The notes below the pieces were generated by a model. That model worked only from the letters and a program-made list of their open reading frames with translations. It was not told the origin of the DNA and ran no database searches. A program made the translations under genes and the position numbers. Shown here piece by piece: positions 42,127-50,843 of a stretch of DNA of 64,000 nucleotides (position 1 is the stretch's first letter; each line of letters begins with the position of its first letter). The stretch is taken from positions 558,001-622,000 of the forward strand of contig NZ_CP032698.1 of NCBI RefSeq assembly GCF_003627815.1, written 5' to 3'. The stretch comes from Streptomyces hundungensis (GTDB taxonomy: Bacteria; Actinomycetota; Actinomycetes; Streptomycetales; Streptomycetaceae).

Positions 42127-42208
42127 ACCGCAGCGAAGCCGGCCCGACCGACACCCTCACGTCACCGTCCGCCCTCGTACGAGACCCCACACGGGAAAGG
42201 CTCCGAAC

Positions 42209-43273
42209 ATGACCGCCACCCTCCCCGAAACCCCCGAGCTGAGCTACACCCGCACCGTCGACCGAGCTCTGGTGCACCGCGACTCGCTGGGCGAGGTGTT
42301 CCTCACCGACCTCCAGCAGCTGGCCGAGTCGGACTACGCGGCGGCCGCCCAGCTCCCGCGCTCCCACGCCTACTACGGTGACCACCTGCTGCGCCCCAGC
42401 ACCTACGACCCGGTGCTGCTACTGGAGGCCTGCCGACAATCGGCGCTGGCCGGCGCCCACGCCTTCTACGGTGTGCCGGAGGACCACAAGTTCATCCTCA
42501 CCCACCTGCGCATCCACCTGGAGCGCCCCGAGCGGATCGCGGTCGGCGCCGAGCCGTGCGCGCTCACCCTCCGGGTCTCGGTCACCAGTCACCGCAAGCG
42601 GGAGGGCCGCACCACCGGCCTCGACTACGACATCGAACTCCTGGTCAAGGGCGTCGGCATAGGCCGCGCCTCGGTCGGGCTGCGCTTCAAGTCCCCTGCG
42701 GACTACCTGGAGTTGAGGCTCCGCAACCGGGACGGCAAGACCCCGCCGTCCTCGGCGACCTATCTCGCGGCGGGTCCCGGCACCCCCGTCGCCCCCTACC
42801 TCGTGGGCCGTGGCAACGCCGACAACGTGGTGCTCGCCGATGCCACGAGCCAGGCCGACAGCGCCCGGGCCGCGCTCCGGGTGCCCGCCGACCACCCCAG
42901 CATGTTCGACCACCCGCAGGACCACCTGCCCGGCATGGTTATCGCCGAGGCGGCCCGCCAGCTGGCGCTCTTCGCCGCCCTGGACGTCCGCGGCATGTCT
43001 CCCTCGCGCACCTTCCCCACCGACCTGTCCGTCGTCTTCAGCCGCTTCGGTGAGCTGGAGCACGCCACCCACCTCACCGCCGAGGTGGGTGAGCAGAGCA
43101 CTGCCGACCCGGACGATTCCGGCTCGTACTACACGCAGGGCGGTCTGGTGGAGCTGGGCGGGACGGGCCCGCAGAGGGTCGACCAGCTGCCGGTGCGCAT
43201 CGAGGCCACCCAGAACGGCGACTCCCTGTGCATCCTGTCGCTTTCCCTCACACGCGTCGGGGCCAGACGCTGA
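42209..43273 (+). CDS. AfsA-family gamma-butyrolactone-type synthase
   Basis: The 354-residue protein carries two AfsA hotdog-like repeats. The first is GDHLLRPSTYDPVLLLEACR with the QSALAGAHAFYG helix; the second is HPQDHLPGMVIAEAARQLAL. AfsA joins a beta-ketoacyl-ACP to dihydroxyacetone phosphate, the first committed step to gamma-butyrolactones, butenolides and, for MmfL, methylenomycin furans. GGGAAAGG precedes the ATG at 42209. It overlaps the HAD phosphatase gene (TGATG) and follows a KAS III-like gene, a layout matching a signal-molecule pathway. It could instead supply a butenolide unit to a larger product. No ArpA-type receptor gene is adjacent. Confidence 0.9.
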   Translation: MTATLPETPELSYTRTVDRALVHRDSLGEVFLTDLQQLAESDYAAAAQLPRSHAYYGDHLLRPSTYDPVLLLEACRQSALAGAHAFYGVPEDHKFILTHLRIHLERPERIAVGAEPCALTLRVSVTSHRKREGRTTGLDYDIELLVKGVGIGRASVGLRFKSPADYLELRLRNRDGKTPPSSATYLAAGPGTPVAPYLVGRGNADNVVLADATSQADSARAALRVPADHPSMFDHPQDHLPGMVIAEAARQLALFAALDVRGMSPSRTFPTDLSVVFSRFGELEHATHLTAEVGEQSTADPDDSGSYYTQGGLVELGGTGPQRVDQLPVRIEATQNGDSLCILSLSLTRVGARR

Positions 43274-43956
43274 TGGCCGGACACGGCGCGGCGTTCTTCG
43301 ACGTCGACGAAACCCTCATCCGGGCCAAGAGCATGTTCAGCTTCCTCCGCTTCCACCTCGCCCGGCGCGGCGAACCGGAGGGCACGTACGACCGCCTCAC
43401 GGCGCCACTGCATCGCGGCGCGGCGGCCGGTGTGCCGCGTCAGGAGATCAACCGCCGCTACTACCGCCTGTACGAGGGGGAGAGTGCGGCCGCTCTCGCC
43501 GATGCGGGGCGTGCGTGGTTCGACGAACAGTGCACGCTGGGCGGACTGTTCATCGAAGAGACCGTCTCCCGGCTCCAACTCCACCGTGCGACAGGTGACT
43601 TCGTGGTACTGCTCTCCGGGTCCTTCGCGGCCTGCCTGGATCCGGTAGCCGAACACGTCGGTGCGGACTGGGCGATCGGGACCCACCCGACGATCCGTCG
43701 CGGCACTCTCACCGGTGAGGTGGTGACGCCCATGATCGGCGCCGCCAAAGGCCGGGCCGCGCACGCCGTGGCGGGAGTCCGCGGCCTGGACCTCGCGGCC
43801 AGTACGGCCTACGCGGACCACAGCAGCGACCTCGACCTGCTCACTGCCGTCGGCACGGCCGTGGTGGTCGGTGACGACCCCGTACTCACCGACCAGGCCG
43901 TGCGCCGCGGCTGGGAGCGTCTGACACCGCAGGCGCACGCGTCACTGCCCTTCTGA
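43273..43956 (+). CDS. HAD-IB family phosphatase
   Basis: The 227-residue protein has all four HAD motifs: FFDVDETLI with nucleophile Asp10 and Asp12, LLSGSFAA (motif II), AKGRAAH with the Lys (motif III) and YADHSSDLDLL (motif IV). The cap is the small helical SerB-like type. Its ATG overlaps the AfsA-family stop. AfsA-type products are first phosphate esters, so this enzyme probably removes that phosphate, as proposed for MmfP in the methylenomycin-furan pathway. The substrate is inferred from context, not from pocket residues. Confidence 0.87.
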   Translation: MAGHGAAFFDVDETLIRAKSMFSFLRFHLARRGEPEGTYDRLTAPLHRGAAAGVPRQEINRRYYRLYEGESAAALADAGRAWFDEQCTLGGLFIEETVSRLQLHRATGDFVVLLSGSFAACLDPVAEHVGADWAIGTHPTIRRGTLTGEVVTPMIGAAKGRAAHAVAGVRGLDLAASTAYADHSSDLDLLTAVGTAVVVGDDPVLTDQAVRRGWERLTPQAHASLPF

Positions 43957-44014
43957 CACTCCCCGCGACCCACCGGAACCCAGGCACCCTCAGGAACCCT
44001 TCAGGAGACACACC

Positions 44015-45100
44015 ATGCACAGCCCCAGTCCCGCGGGAAGCAGAAGCCCTGCGGGAAGACCTACCGGAGTCGTCAGTACCGGCTCCTATCTGCCCACCGA
44101 GGTGGTGGGCAACGACGAGATCGCCCGGCGGGCCGACGTCACGTCGGAGTGGATCGTCCGCAAGACCGGCATCAGGGAGCGGCGCCGTGCCGCCCCGCAC
44201 GAGGCCACCTCCGACCTTGCCGCCGAGGCCGCCCGAAGGGCTCTGCGACAGGCGGGCCTGGACCCCGCCGCTCTCTCCTACGTCGTCGTCGCCACCTCCA
44301 CACCCGACCATCCGCAGCCGGCCACCGCCGCCATCGTGCAGGATCTGATCGGCGCGCGGAACGCGGCGTGCTTCGATCTCAACGCCGTCTGTAGCGGCTT
44401 CGTCTACGCCCTGGCCGTCACCGAGCGCATGCTGCGGGCCGACGGCGGCACCGGGTACGGCGTGGTCGTGGGCGCCGACATCTACTCCCGGATCCTCGAC
44501 TACAGCGACCGAAAGACCGCCATCCTGTTCGGCGACGGGGCCGGCGCGGTGGTGCTCGGTCCGGTGCCCGCGGGACGGGGGGTGCTGACCACCGATCTGC
44601 GCAGCCGAGGCGACGCTCACGGCCTGATCAGTGTTCCGGCCGGCGGCAGTCGGCGGCCGGCTTCGGCTGCCACCCTCGACGACGGTGGGCACTTCTTCCA
44701 GATGGACGGGCGGGCCGTGCGCTCCTTCGTCCACGAGAACCTGCCCGGCGCGGTCGGCGACCTCCTCGCCAGGGCGCGGGTGGACGCCGACCGGGTCGCC
44801 CACTTCGTGCCCCACCAGGCCAACGGGGTGATGCTCGCGGAGGTCTGGCCCGACCTCGGCCTCGGCTCCGCGGCCCTTCACCTGTCCCTGGAACGGTACG
44901 GGAACACCGGCGCCGCGTCCGTGCCGGTCACCCTGGACGCGGTGCACCGCCAGGGCCTGCTCTGCGAGTCCGACCTGGTCCTGCTGATCGCCTTCGGGGG
45001 CGGCATGTCCCTGGGCGCGGCCCTGTTGGACTGGGCACCCACCGCCCATGCGGCACCGCCCGCCCTGAAGCGCCCCTTGGCGGTTGCCGGGGCACACTGA
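44015..45100 (+). CDS. Beta-ketoacyl-ACP synthase III (FabH-like)
   Basis: The 361-residue protein is a canonical KAS III: STGSYLPTEVVGNDE, SEWIVRKTGIRERR, Cys in DLNAVCSGF, His in FVPHQANG, Asn in RYGNTGAASVP, and the final FGGGMSLGAALL loop. It condenses an acyl-CoA starter with malonyl-ACP to give a beta-ketoacyl-ACP, the kind of acyl donor an AfsA enzyme needs. AGGAG precedes the ATG. It lies 58 bases after the phosphatase gene, probably in the same operon, so it would start the signal's acyl chain. An N-terminal extension of about 16 residues is not part of the fold. Confidence 0.9.
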   Translation: MHSPSPAGSRSPAGRPTGVVSTGSYLPTEVVGNDEIARRADVTSEWIVRKTGIRERRRAAPHEATSDLAAEAARRALRQAGLDPAALSYVVVATSTPDHPQPATAAIVQDLIGARNAACFDLNAVCSGFVYALAVTERMLRADGGTGYGVVVGADIYSRILDYSDRKTAILFGDGAGAVVLGPVPAGRGVLTTDLRSRGDAHGLISVPAGGSRRPASAATLDDGGHFFQMDGRAVRSFVHENLPGAVGDLLARARVDADRVAHFVPHQANGVMLAEVWPDLGLGSAALHLSLERYGNTGAASVPVTLDAVHRQGLLCESDLVLLIAFGGGMSLGAALLDWAPTAHAAPPALKRPLAVAGAH

Positions 45101-45141
45101 CCGCCGGGGCCCCCGTCCCCCCGCGGGCCCCGGTGCAGCAC

Positions 45142-45176
45142 CGGCCCGGCCGACACCACGAGTGAAGGCCGGGCCG
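45142..45176. terminator. Hairpin between convergent KAS III and LysR genes
   Basis: CGGCCCGGCC at 45142-45151 pairs perfectly with 45167-45176 across a 15-base loop. It sits in the short gap between the convergent KAS III and LysR genes, fitting a two-way terminator. Confidence 0.65.
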
Positions 45177-45216
45177 ACGTGCTGTCCGCATCAACGAGCC
45201 CTGCACACAGCGGGGT

Positions 45217-46131
45217 TCACTCCTCGATCCAGCCCCGCTGCCGGGCTGTCGCGACGGCGGCCTCCTCGAAGCGGGCCGCCGTCGGCGTGACCGCCACCTC
45301 GGGCAGCACCAGCTGGGCCTCCAGCGGCGGGACACCTGTCAGCGGCATCCAGCGCAGCCAGTCGGGCTGGTCCTGCCCCACCGCCTCACCCACCAACCCG
45401 ACCGCGTCACCGTCCCGGAGCGGCCGCTGGGTCGGATCGAACGACACCGACCGCTCGGTCAGGCGCGGTTCGATCTCCGCCTGGCGGAACAGGCCGAGCA
45501 GTCCGTCGTAGTGTCCGGGATTGGCCTCACGGCCGTGCACGAGCACCGGGAAGCGGGCGACCGCCGCCAAGGTGACCCCGCAACCGTCCGGCGTCGCCGC
45601 CAGCGGATGCTCCCGGGACACCAGGATGCCTCGGCGCTCGCGACGTACCGGACGCAGCCGTACCCCCGGGACCGGTTCGGCGGCCCGTGCCACCCCCGCG
45701 TCCGCCCGTCCGTCGAGGACCGCGTGCGCGATGTCGGGCGTGCTGAGAACCTCCGCGCTCACCTGGATCTCCGGGTACTCCCGGCGCACCGCCTCGACCA
45801 GTTCGGGCACCGTGCCGTAACCGGTGCTCGCGCTGTACACGAGCCGCAGCCGCCCCAATTCACCGCGCCCCGCCCGCTGTGCCGCGTCCCACACGTCGTC
45901 GAGGGCGGCGAGCGCCGCGGCGCCGCGCTCCTGCACCGCCCGCCCCGCGTCGGTCAGCCGCACCACCCGGGTGGTGCGGAACAGCAGGCGCACGCCCAGC
46001 CTGCTCTCCAAGAGGCGTATCTGCGCACTGAGCGCGGGCTGCGCGATATGCAGCCGTGCCGCGGCGCGGGTGAAGCTGGTCTCTTCGGCCACTGCCAGGA
46101 AGTACCGCAGCAATCTGGCCTCGGGCATCAT
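45217..46131 (-). CDS. LysR-family transcriptional regulator
   Basis: The 304-residue protein has the LysR winged helix-turn-helix at 1-60 (LRYFLAVAEETSFTRAAARL, then IAQPALSAQIRLLESRLG, LFRTTRVVRLTDAG). A periplasmic-binding-like effector domain follows to the end. It starts at the first of two adjacent ATGs, 46131. It diverges from the MDR oxidoreductase gene, and a perfect T-N11-A inverted repeat lies between them, so it very probably controls that oxidoreductase operon and itself. The effector is unknown. Confidence 0.9.
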   Translation of the reverse strand: MMPEARLLRYFLAVAEETSFTRAAARLHIAQPALSAQIRLLESRLGVRLLFRTTRVVRLTDAGRAVQERGAAALAALDDVWDAAQRAGRGELGRLRLVYSASTGYGTVPELVEAVRREYPEIQVSAEVLSTPDIAHAVLDGRADAGVARAAEPVPGVRLRPVRRERRGILVSREHPLAATPDGCGVTLAAVARFPVLVHGREANPGHYDGLLGLFRQAEIEPRLTERSVSFDPTQRPLRDGDAVGLVGEAVGQDQPDWLRWMPLTGVPPLEAQLVLPEVAVTPTAARFEEAAVATARQRGWIEE

Positions 46132-46159
46132 GCGATCTACTCTAGGCCGCCCCCGCACC

Positions 46160-46182
46160 ATTCATAAGCAGATCCCATGAAT
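46160..46182. promoter_or_regulatory. LysR-type T-N11-A operator
   Basis: ATTCAT at 46160-46165 and ATGAAT at 46177-46182 form a perfect six-base inverted repeat spaced by 11 bases, the classical LysR box. It lies 29 bases before the LysR start and 54 bases before the divergent oxidoreductase start. Confidence 0.75.
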
Positions 46183-46235
46183 CGATAGCCACCTGGTCTT
46201 TCCCTTCGCACGGGTGGCTTTCCTACGGTGGCCGC

Positions 46236-47180
46236 ATGACCTCAATCACCCCTGTTCCCATGGCCATGCGCGCCTACGTCGGTACACCCGCCGGCCCCGA
46301 GCTGCGCAAGGCCCCCACTCCTCAACAGGCCGCGAACGAGGCCCTGGTACGCGTCGGCGCGTTCTCCGTGAACCGAGGAGAGCTGAACCTGTTCGCCAAG
46401 CGCGCCGAGGGCTGGCTGCCCGGCCAGGACCTGGCCGGCATCGTCGTTGCGGAGGCCGCCGACGGCAGCGGCCCGCGAGCCGGCACGCGGGTCGCCGCCA
46501 TGGCCGACTTCGGCGGCTGGGCCGAGTTCACCGCCGTTCCCACCGACCGCATCGCCGTGGTCCCCGAAGGCGTCGCCACCAAGCACGCCGCTCCCCTGGG
46601 CGTCGCGGGCCTCACCGCCCTGCGGGCGCTGCGCCGGGGCGGCCCGCTGGCCGGCCGCCGGGTCCTGATCACCGGCGCCAGCGGCGGTGTCGGGTCCTTC
46701 GCCGTGCAGCTCGCGGCGGCCGAGGGCGCCGAAGTGACCGCGCTCAGCGGAACGCGCCGCTCACTCGACCTCGCCGCACTCGGAGCCACCCACGTGATCA
46801 GCTCACTGGCTGACTCCGAGGGAGAGTTCGACCTCATCCTGGAGTCGGTGGGCGGCGAAGTCCTGGTCACCGCATTGAAGTTGCTCTCCCCGCGCGGACA
46901 CATCGTGCTGCTCGGCACGTCGTCGGGCCGCACGGCCGCGCTCTCCATCTCCTCCTTCGTCCCGCACGTACGCCAGACCCTGCATCCCTTCTGGGTGTTC
47001 GGCTCCGGCGAGGCGGTCGGAGAAGACCTCGCCATCCTGCTCGGTCTGATCGCGGACGGGAAGCTCGACCCGGTGATCGGCCGCACCGACACCTGGGAGC
47101 GGCTGCCCGAGGTGATGACCGACCTGCGGGAGCGCCGCCTGGCCGGCAAGGCCGTCCTTCTCGTCGACGGCACGGTGTGA
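46236..47180 (+). CDS. Zinc-free MDR NADP-dependent oxidoreductase
   Basis: The 314-residue protein is of the medium-chain dehydrogenase/quinone oxidoreductase type. It shows VNRGELNLF and LPGQDLAGIVVAEA in the GroES-like half, the cofactor loop ITGASGGVGSFAVQLA, and no zinc-ligand Cys cluster. Relatives reduce quinones, enones or butenolides. It is the first of at least two coupled genes (its stop overlaps the next GTG) and is divergent from the LysR gene. It could reduce a butenolide made by the AfsA operon, but no direct evidence links them. Confidence 0.87.
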   Translation: MTSITPVPMAMRAYVGTPAGPELRKAPTPQQAANEALVRVGAFSVNRGELNLFAKRAEGWLPGQDLAGIVVAEAADGSGPRAGTRVAAMADFGGWAEFTAVPTDRIAVVPEGVATKHAAPLGVAGLTALRALRRGGPLAGRRVLITGASGGVGSFAVQLAAAEGAEVTALSGTRRSLDLAALGATHVISSLADSEGEFDLILESVGGEVLVTALKLLSPRGHIVLLGTSSGRTAALSISSFVPHVRQTLHPFWVFGSGEAVGEDLAILLGLIADGKLDPVIGRTDTWERLPEVMTDLRERRLAGKAVLLVDGTV

Positions 47181-47815
47181 CCATGGCCCGCATCGCCGTC
47201 GCCTCCTCCTGGTTCAAACTCTCCACCGGCCGCATCGTCGCCGAACAGGCCACCGCGCGTGGCCATGACGTCCGTCCCCTCACCGACATCGAGGACCCCG
47301 ACTCCCTGAGGGCCGCGCTCACGGACACCGATGCCGTGATCCTGGTCCCCAAGCGCGGGGACGCCCTGCGCCACACCGAGCAGGCAACGACAGCGCTGCT
47401 GCGGGAGGCAGAGCGGTCCGCGTCGGCACCCCACATCATCCTGCTCAGCTCCTTCGCGGTGGGACATGGCCCGGCCCACCCCCTCAACCGCACCGCCACG
47501 AGCCTGCTGCCCAGTCGCGTCGCGGCCGAGCAAGCCGTGCGCGACAGCCATCTGCCCCACACCATCGTTCGCGCCACCTGGATGACGGACGACCCGCAGG
47601 GCTCGCATGCTCTGACGTTCACTCAGGATGCGTACGCCGACGGCATGGTGGCCCGTGCCGACATCGCGGCGGCCATCGTCGCCGCCGTTGAGGAGCCCGC
47701 CGCGCGCGGCACCACCTTCGCCCTGTTCAACGAGCCCGGCGCCCCGCCTCGCGACTGGCATACGGCTTTCGCTGCGCTGCGACGCGACACCGACGCGCCC
47801 GCCCACCACCTCTAG
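47177..47815 (+). CDS. Atypical SDR, NAD(P)-binding protein
   Basis: The 212-residue protein is NmrA/SDR-a5-like. It has an N-terminal beta strand with a divergent nucleotide loop (VASSWFKLSTGRIVA in place of GxxGxxG), HIILLSSFAVGHG, and HTIVRATWMTDD, the typical xxRPxxLxD-like segment. Without a normal glycine loop it may bind the cofactor poorly or act as a sensor. GTG 47177 overlaps the upstream stop; ATG 47183 is an alternative. It is cotranscribed with the MDR oxidoreductase. Confidence 0.75.
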   Translation: MTMARIAVASSWFKLSTGRIVAEQATARGHDVRPLTDIEDPDSLRAALTDTDAVILVPKRGDALRHTEQATTALLREAERSASAPHIILLSSFAVGHGPAHPLNRTATSLLPSRVAAEQAVRDSHLPHTIVRATWMTDDPQGSHALTFTQDAYADGMVARADIAAAIVAAVEEPAARGTTFALFNEPGAPPRDWHTAFAALRRDTDAPAHHL

Positions 47816-47824
47816 GGACCCGAC

Positions 47825-48892
47825 ATGACCACCGAACTCCCCGCCGCCCAGCACGCCTGGGAAGCGACCTTCCACGCCGACGAGGCCGGCCGCCCCCTTG
47901 CGCCGCGCTTCCACCGACTCCTCATGCTGGACGTCCTCGGCCGTCCGGCGCCGACAGCCGCCGCCCACCTGGAGCAGGCGCTCCAGAACATCGAGGCTCA
48001 ACTCCCTTATGGACCACAGGGTTTGCTCACCTGTCTGGGCTGGGGGCCGGGCTGGTTCGAGACGCACACCGGCGCCCGCTCCCCGGTGGGACGCCCAGTC
48101 CCGATGGCCCGCTGGGAGAACCCTCGCCTGGAAAGCTTCGACGCCTGTCTGCACCTCGCGTCGGACGACGAGGGCACGCTGGCGGAGATCACCGGCCAAC
48201 TCTTCGGCGACAGCCCTCTGGACCAGCGCGAGCACCTGGAGCTGCGGGAGATCCGCACCGGATTCGTCGGCCGCGGGCTTCCCGCCGTACGCCGCCCCGG
48301 CAGCGCCATCCCGGACCGGGCCCCGCTCATGCTGGGCTTCCACTCGGGGCTGCGCGGCAACCAGGCCCCCGAGGACCGCATCACCATCACCTCGGGTCCC
48401 CTCGCCGGCGGCACCACCATGCACGTCAGTTACATCGACCTCGACGTGGACAGCTGGTACGAGCAGGACCCGGACACCCGCAGCGCGCACATGTACTCGC
48501 CCCTGGTCACGGCCGACGCCGCGGAGAAACTGGTGGACGACGCGAAGAGCGATGCCGACAGCCTGCCGCAACTCGCCGCCGCCCACGGCCGCGTCGGCCA
48601 CGCGCAAGCCACCGGGCGCGCCCGCCTAGGAGGTGTGCCGCGGATCAACCGGCGCGACTTCGCCACTCTCGACCACGGCTCGCCCGGCACCCACTTCGTG
48701 TCGCTGCAACGCACCATGGAGGATTTCCACGCCACCCGCGCGGTGATGAACGCGGGCGACGCGACGGGCTACCACGCGGGCATCGGGGTGCGCAGGAACA
48801 ACGGGATCAACTCCGTGATGGACGTGCGCAGCCGGGCCACGTTCGCGGTGCCGCCGCGCCGCGAACGCGCCTATCCGCTGCTCAACGGCTGA
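47825..48892 (+). CDS. DyP-superfamily-like protein
   Basis: The 355-residue protein has the repeated ferredoxin-like pattern of the dye-decolourising peroxidase superfamily: RLLMLDVLGRPAPTAAAHLE, FDACLHLASDDEGTLAEI, and LMLGFHSGLRGNQAPED where DyP enzymes have GFxDG. The Asp of GFxDG is replaced by Ser. The C-terminal part holds HFVSLQRTMEDFHATRAVMN, like the helix that brings the substrate side together. No Tat signal is seen. It follows the SDR gene by nine bases, so is likely in the same operon, and its end overlaps the convergent XRE gene by 11 bases. Peroxidase activity is not certain. Confidence 0.6.
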   Translation: MTTELPAAQHAWEATFHADEAGRPLAPRFHRLLMLDVLGRPAPTAAAHLEQALQNIEAQLPYGPQGLLTCLGWGPGWFETHTGARSPVGRPVPMARWENPRLESFDACLHLASDDEGTLAEITGQLFGDSPLDQREHLELREIRTGFVGRGLPAVRRPGSAIPDRAPLMLGFHSGLRGNQAPEDRITITSGPLAGGTTMHVSYIDLDVDSWYEQDPDTRSAHMYSPLVTADAAEKLVDDAKSDADSLPQLAAAHGRVGHAQATGRARLGGVPRINRRDFATLDHGSPGTHFVSLQRTMEDFHATRAVMNAGDATGYHAGIGVRRNNGINSVMDVRSRATFAVPPRRERAYPLLNG

Positions 48893-49799
48893 GCTTCCCT
48901 CGGCATGGGCTCTCCGGAGCATCGTCCGGACCGCATCCGGTATCCGTGGGGAGCTTGGCAAGCAGCGCGTCCAGGGCCCGTTGGGAAGGGGAGCCCGGCT
49001 CCGCGCTGAACAGCAGCGCCCATGTGCCGGACGCGTCGCCGGGCTCAAGGAGCGCACGGTTCAGCCGCATCGGCCCCACAGAAGGATGGGTGAACCATGT
49101 GGGAGCGTCCGCATCCGGATGTGCGGCCGCGCGCTTCGCGGGGTGCTGCCACAGCTCCGCGAATTCGGGGCTCTCGGCGACCAGTTCAGCGACGAGGCCG
49201 GTCAGGCCGGGGTCCTGGGGTTCCTGCTCGGCGGCCCGACGCAGCAGCGTGACATTCCACGCGGCCTCTGTGTGCCACTCACCGAAGAGAGCGCGGGTGC
49301 GTGGATCGAGAAACAGCATCCGGGACAGATTGGGCCGCGATTCCGCCCGGGTGTGAGGCCGCCCCGTCCCGTCGCTGGACGACAGCAGATGCCAGGCGAA
49401 CAGCGCCTGCCCCGCCGGATTCCACTCGACCACGTCGTGACCCCGGTTGAGGACAACCACCGGCAGGGTGCTGAGCGAGGAGGCGATCTGATGCAGCCCC
49501 CCACCTGCCGGTGCGGCGGCCCCGCGACGCGCGAGCCAGTAGAAGTGGGCCCGCCCCGCGCCGTCGAGCATCAGCACCCGGGCCAGCCGGTCTAGGACCG
49601 AGCCCGAGACCCGCGGCGCCCGCCCCTGTTCGACACGGGCATAGTAGTCCGGACTGATGCCGGCCAGCCGCGCCACCTCCTCACGGCGCAGTCCTGGCAC
49701 CCGGCGGCTTTCGGGGCTTCTGACGAGCCCCACATCCTCGGGTTTGATGCGGCAGCGCTGGGAGCGCAAGAAGTTTCCTAAGCAGGCGGGAAGATCCAT
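48882..49799 (-). CDS. XRE-family regulator, MmyB-like
   Basis: The 305-residue protein has an N-terminal helix-turn-helix (VPGLRREEVARLAGISPDYY, then ARVEQGRAPRVSGSVLDRLA). An MmyB-type ligand-binding domain follows (LPVVVLNRGHDVVEWNPAGQ, SRMLFLDPRTRALF). MmyB is the methylenomycin cluster activator, and the ligand pocket in this family is thought to bind a small lipid-like molecule. It converges with the DyP-like gene. A second member of the same family lies upstream, 178 bases away. Confidence 0.88.
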   Translation of the reverse strand: MDLPACLGNFLRSQRCRIKPEDVGLVRSPESRRVPGLRREEVARLAGISPDYYARVEQGRAPRVSGSVLDRLARVLMLDGAGRAHFYWLARRGAAAPAGGGLHQIASSLSTLPVVVLNRGHDVVEWNPAGQALFAWHLLSSSDGTGRPHTRAESRPNLSRMLFLDPRTRALFGEWHTEAAWNVTLLRRAAEQEPQDPGLTGLVAELVAESPEFAELWQHPAKRAAAHPDADAPTWFTHPSVGPMRLNRALLEPGDASGTWALLFSAEPGSPSQRALDALLAKLPTDTGCGPDDAPESPCRGKLSR

Positions 49800-49933
49800 G
49801 ACGGCAAGTCTCTACTGGTACGCGGCCCTGGTCAGGCCCTCAGCCTGCCCCAGCTGATCATCCCTCGCCGATGGAGGGGCAGGTTCCGGCCGTCTCCCCC
49901 GCTGTTTGCACCCGGAAGGTTTGAACGGCGGAT

Positions 49934-49961
49934 GGGCGGCCGCGTACACATGCGGCCGCCC
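49934..49961 (-). terminator. Hairpin after the second MmyB-like gene
   Basis: GGGCGGCCGC at 49934-49943 pairs perfectly with 49952-49961 across 8 bases. It lies 15 bases past the stop of the minus-strand MmyB-like gene at 49977. Confidence 0.65.
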
Positions 49962-49976
49962 TCCGTGCAGGGCCGG

Positions 49977-50843
49977 CTACCCGTTCTGTCCGTTCCGTCC
50001 CGCGAGCAGCGAGCGCAGGGCCCGTTCGGACTCCGAACCGGCTTCGGCCTGGTACAGGATGACGCACTGGTCAGGACTGTCGGGCAGCCTCAGCGTCTCG
50101 AAGGACAGCGTGAGGCGGTCCACCTCGGGGTGGTGCAGGTAGCGCGTTCCGTGGGTCTTGTCCCACACCACGTGGCCGGACCAGATCTTGGCGAACTCCG
50201 GGCTGTTGTCGGACAGTTTCGACACCAGCGCGGAAAGGGCCGGATCACCGGGATAGCGGCCCACCATGACGCGCAGATAGCCCGCCAGCTCATGCGCCTC
50301 GTCGGTCCAGACCGGATACAGTCGGCGGGCACCCGGTTCCAGGAAGACGAGTTCGGCCAGGTTGGGCAGCGTCTCGGTGGCGCCGAGGTCGATGTGCCCG
50401 GAGAACAGGATCCGCGCCAGTTCGTTCCAGGCGAGGATGTTCAGCTGGCGGCCGAGGACCACCGCCGGGCCCTGCTCGTACACGCTGATCATGCGGGCCA
50501 CGGCCGGGCGCACATGCTCCGCCACGGGCTCCGGCCTGGCCTGAGTGCCCGCGCTGCCGGCGAGGTCGTGCAGGTGGGCGCGTTCGTCCTGGCTCAGCCG
50601 CAGCGCACCGGCCAGGGCGTCCAGGACCTCGGGTGAGGCACTGCGGTTCTGTCCCTGTTCAAGACGCGTGTAGTAGTTGACGCTCACGCGGGCGAGCTGG
50701 GCCACCTCCTCACGGCGAAGCCCGGCCACCCGCCGGTGCTTGCCGTCACTGTCGAGGCCGACGTCCTCAGGTCTGAGCCTGGAGCGTCTCGCCTGGAGGA
50801 AGCTTCCCAGTGCGGTCCCGTGTGCCCCCGTGGTGTTGCGCAT
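49977..50843 (-). CDS. XRE-family regulator, MmyB-like (second copy)
   Basis: The 288-residue protein has the same layout as its neighbour: RRVAGLRREEVAQLARVSV and NYYTRLEQGQNRSASPEVLD in the DNA-binding part, then PAVVLGRQLNILAWNELARI and LVFLEPGARRLYPVWTDEAH in the ligand domain. The two are clearly different paralogues, not a recent duplication. The ATG at 50843 follows AAGGGCGA. It faces a 911-base gene-free stretch. Its targets are unknown. Confidence 0.88.
   Translation of the reverse strand: MRNTTGAHGTALGSFLQARRSRLRPEDVGLDSDGKHRRVAGLRREEVAQLARVSVNYYTRLEQGQNRSASPEVLDALAGALRLSQDERAHLHDLAGSAGTQARPEPVAEHVRPAVARMISVYEQGPAVVLGRQLNILAWNELARILFSGHIDLGATETLPNLAELVFLEPGARRLYPVWTDEAHELAGYLRVMVGRYPGDPALSALVSKLSDNSPEFAKIWSGHVVWDKTHGTRYLHHPEVDRLTLSFETLRLPDSPDQCVILYQAEAGSESERALRSLLAGRNGQNG

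Noticed and set aside
46242..48607. Long minus-strand frames opposite the oxidoreductase and DyP-like genes
   Set aside because: They are antisense shadows; the plus-strand proteins have clear nucleotide-binding and family motifs.
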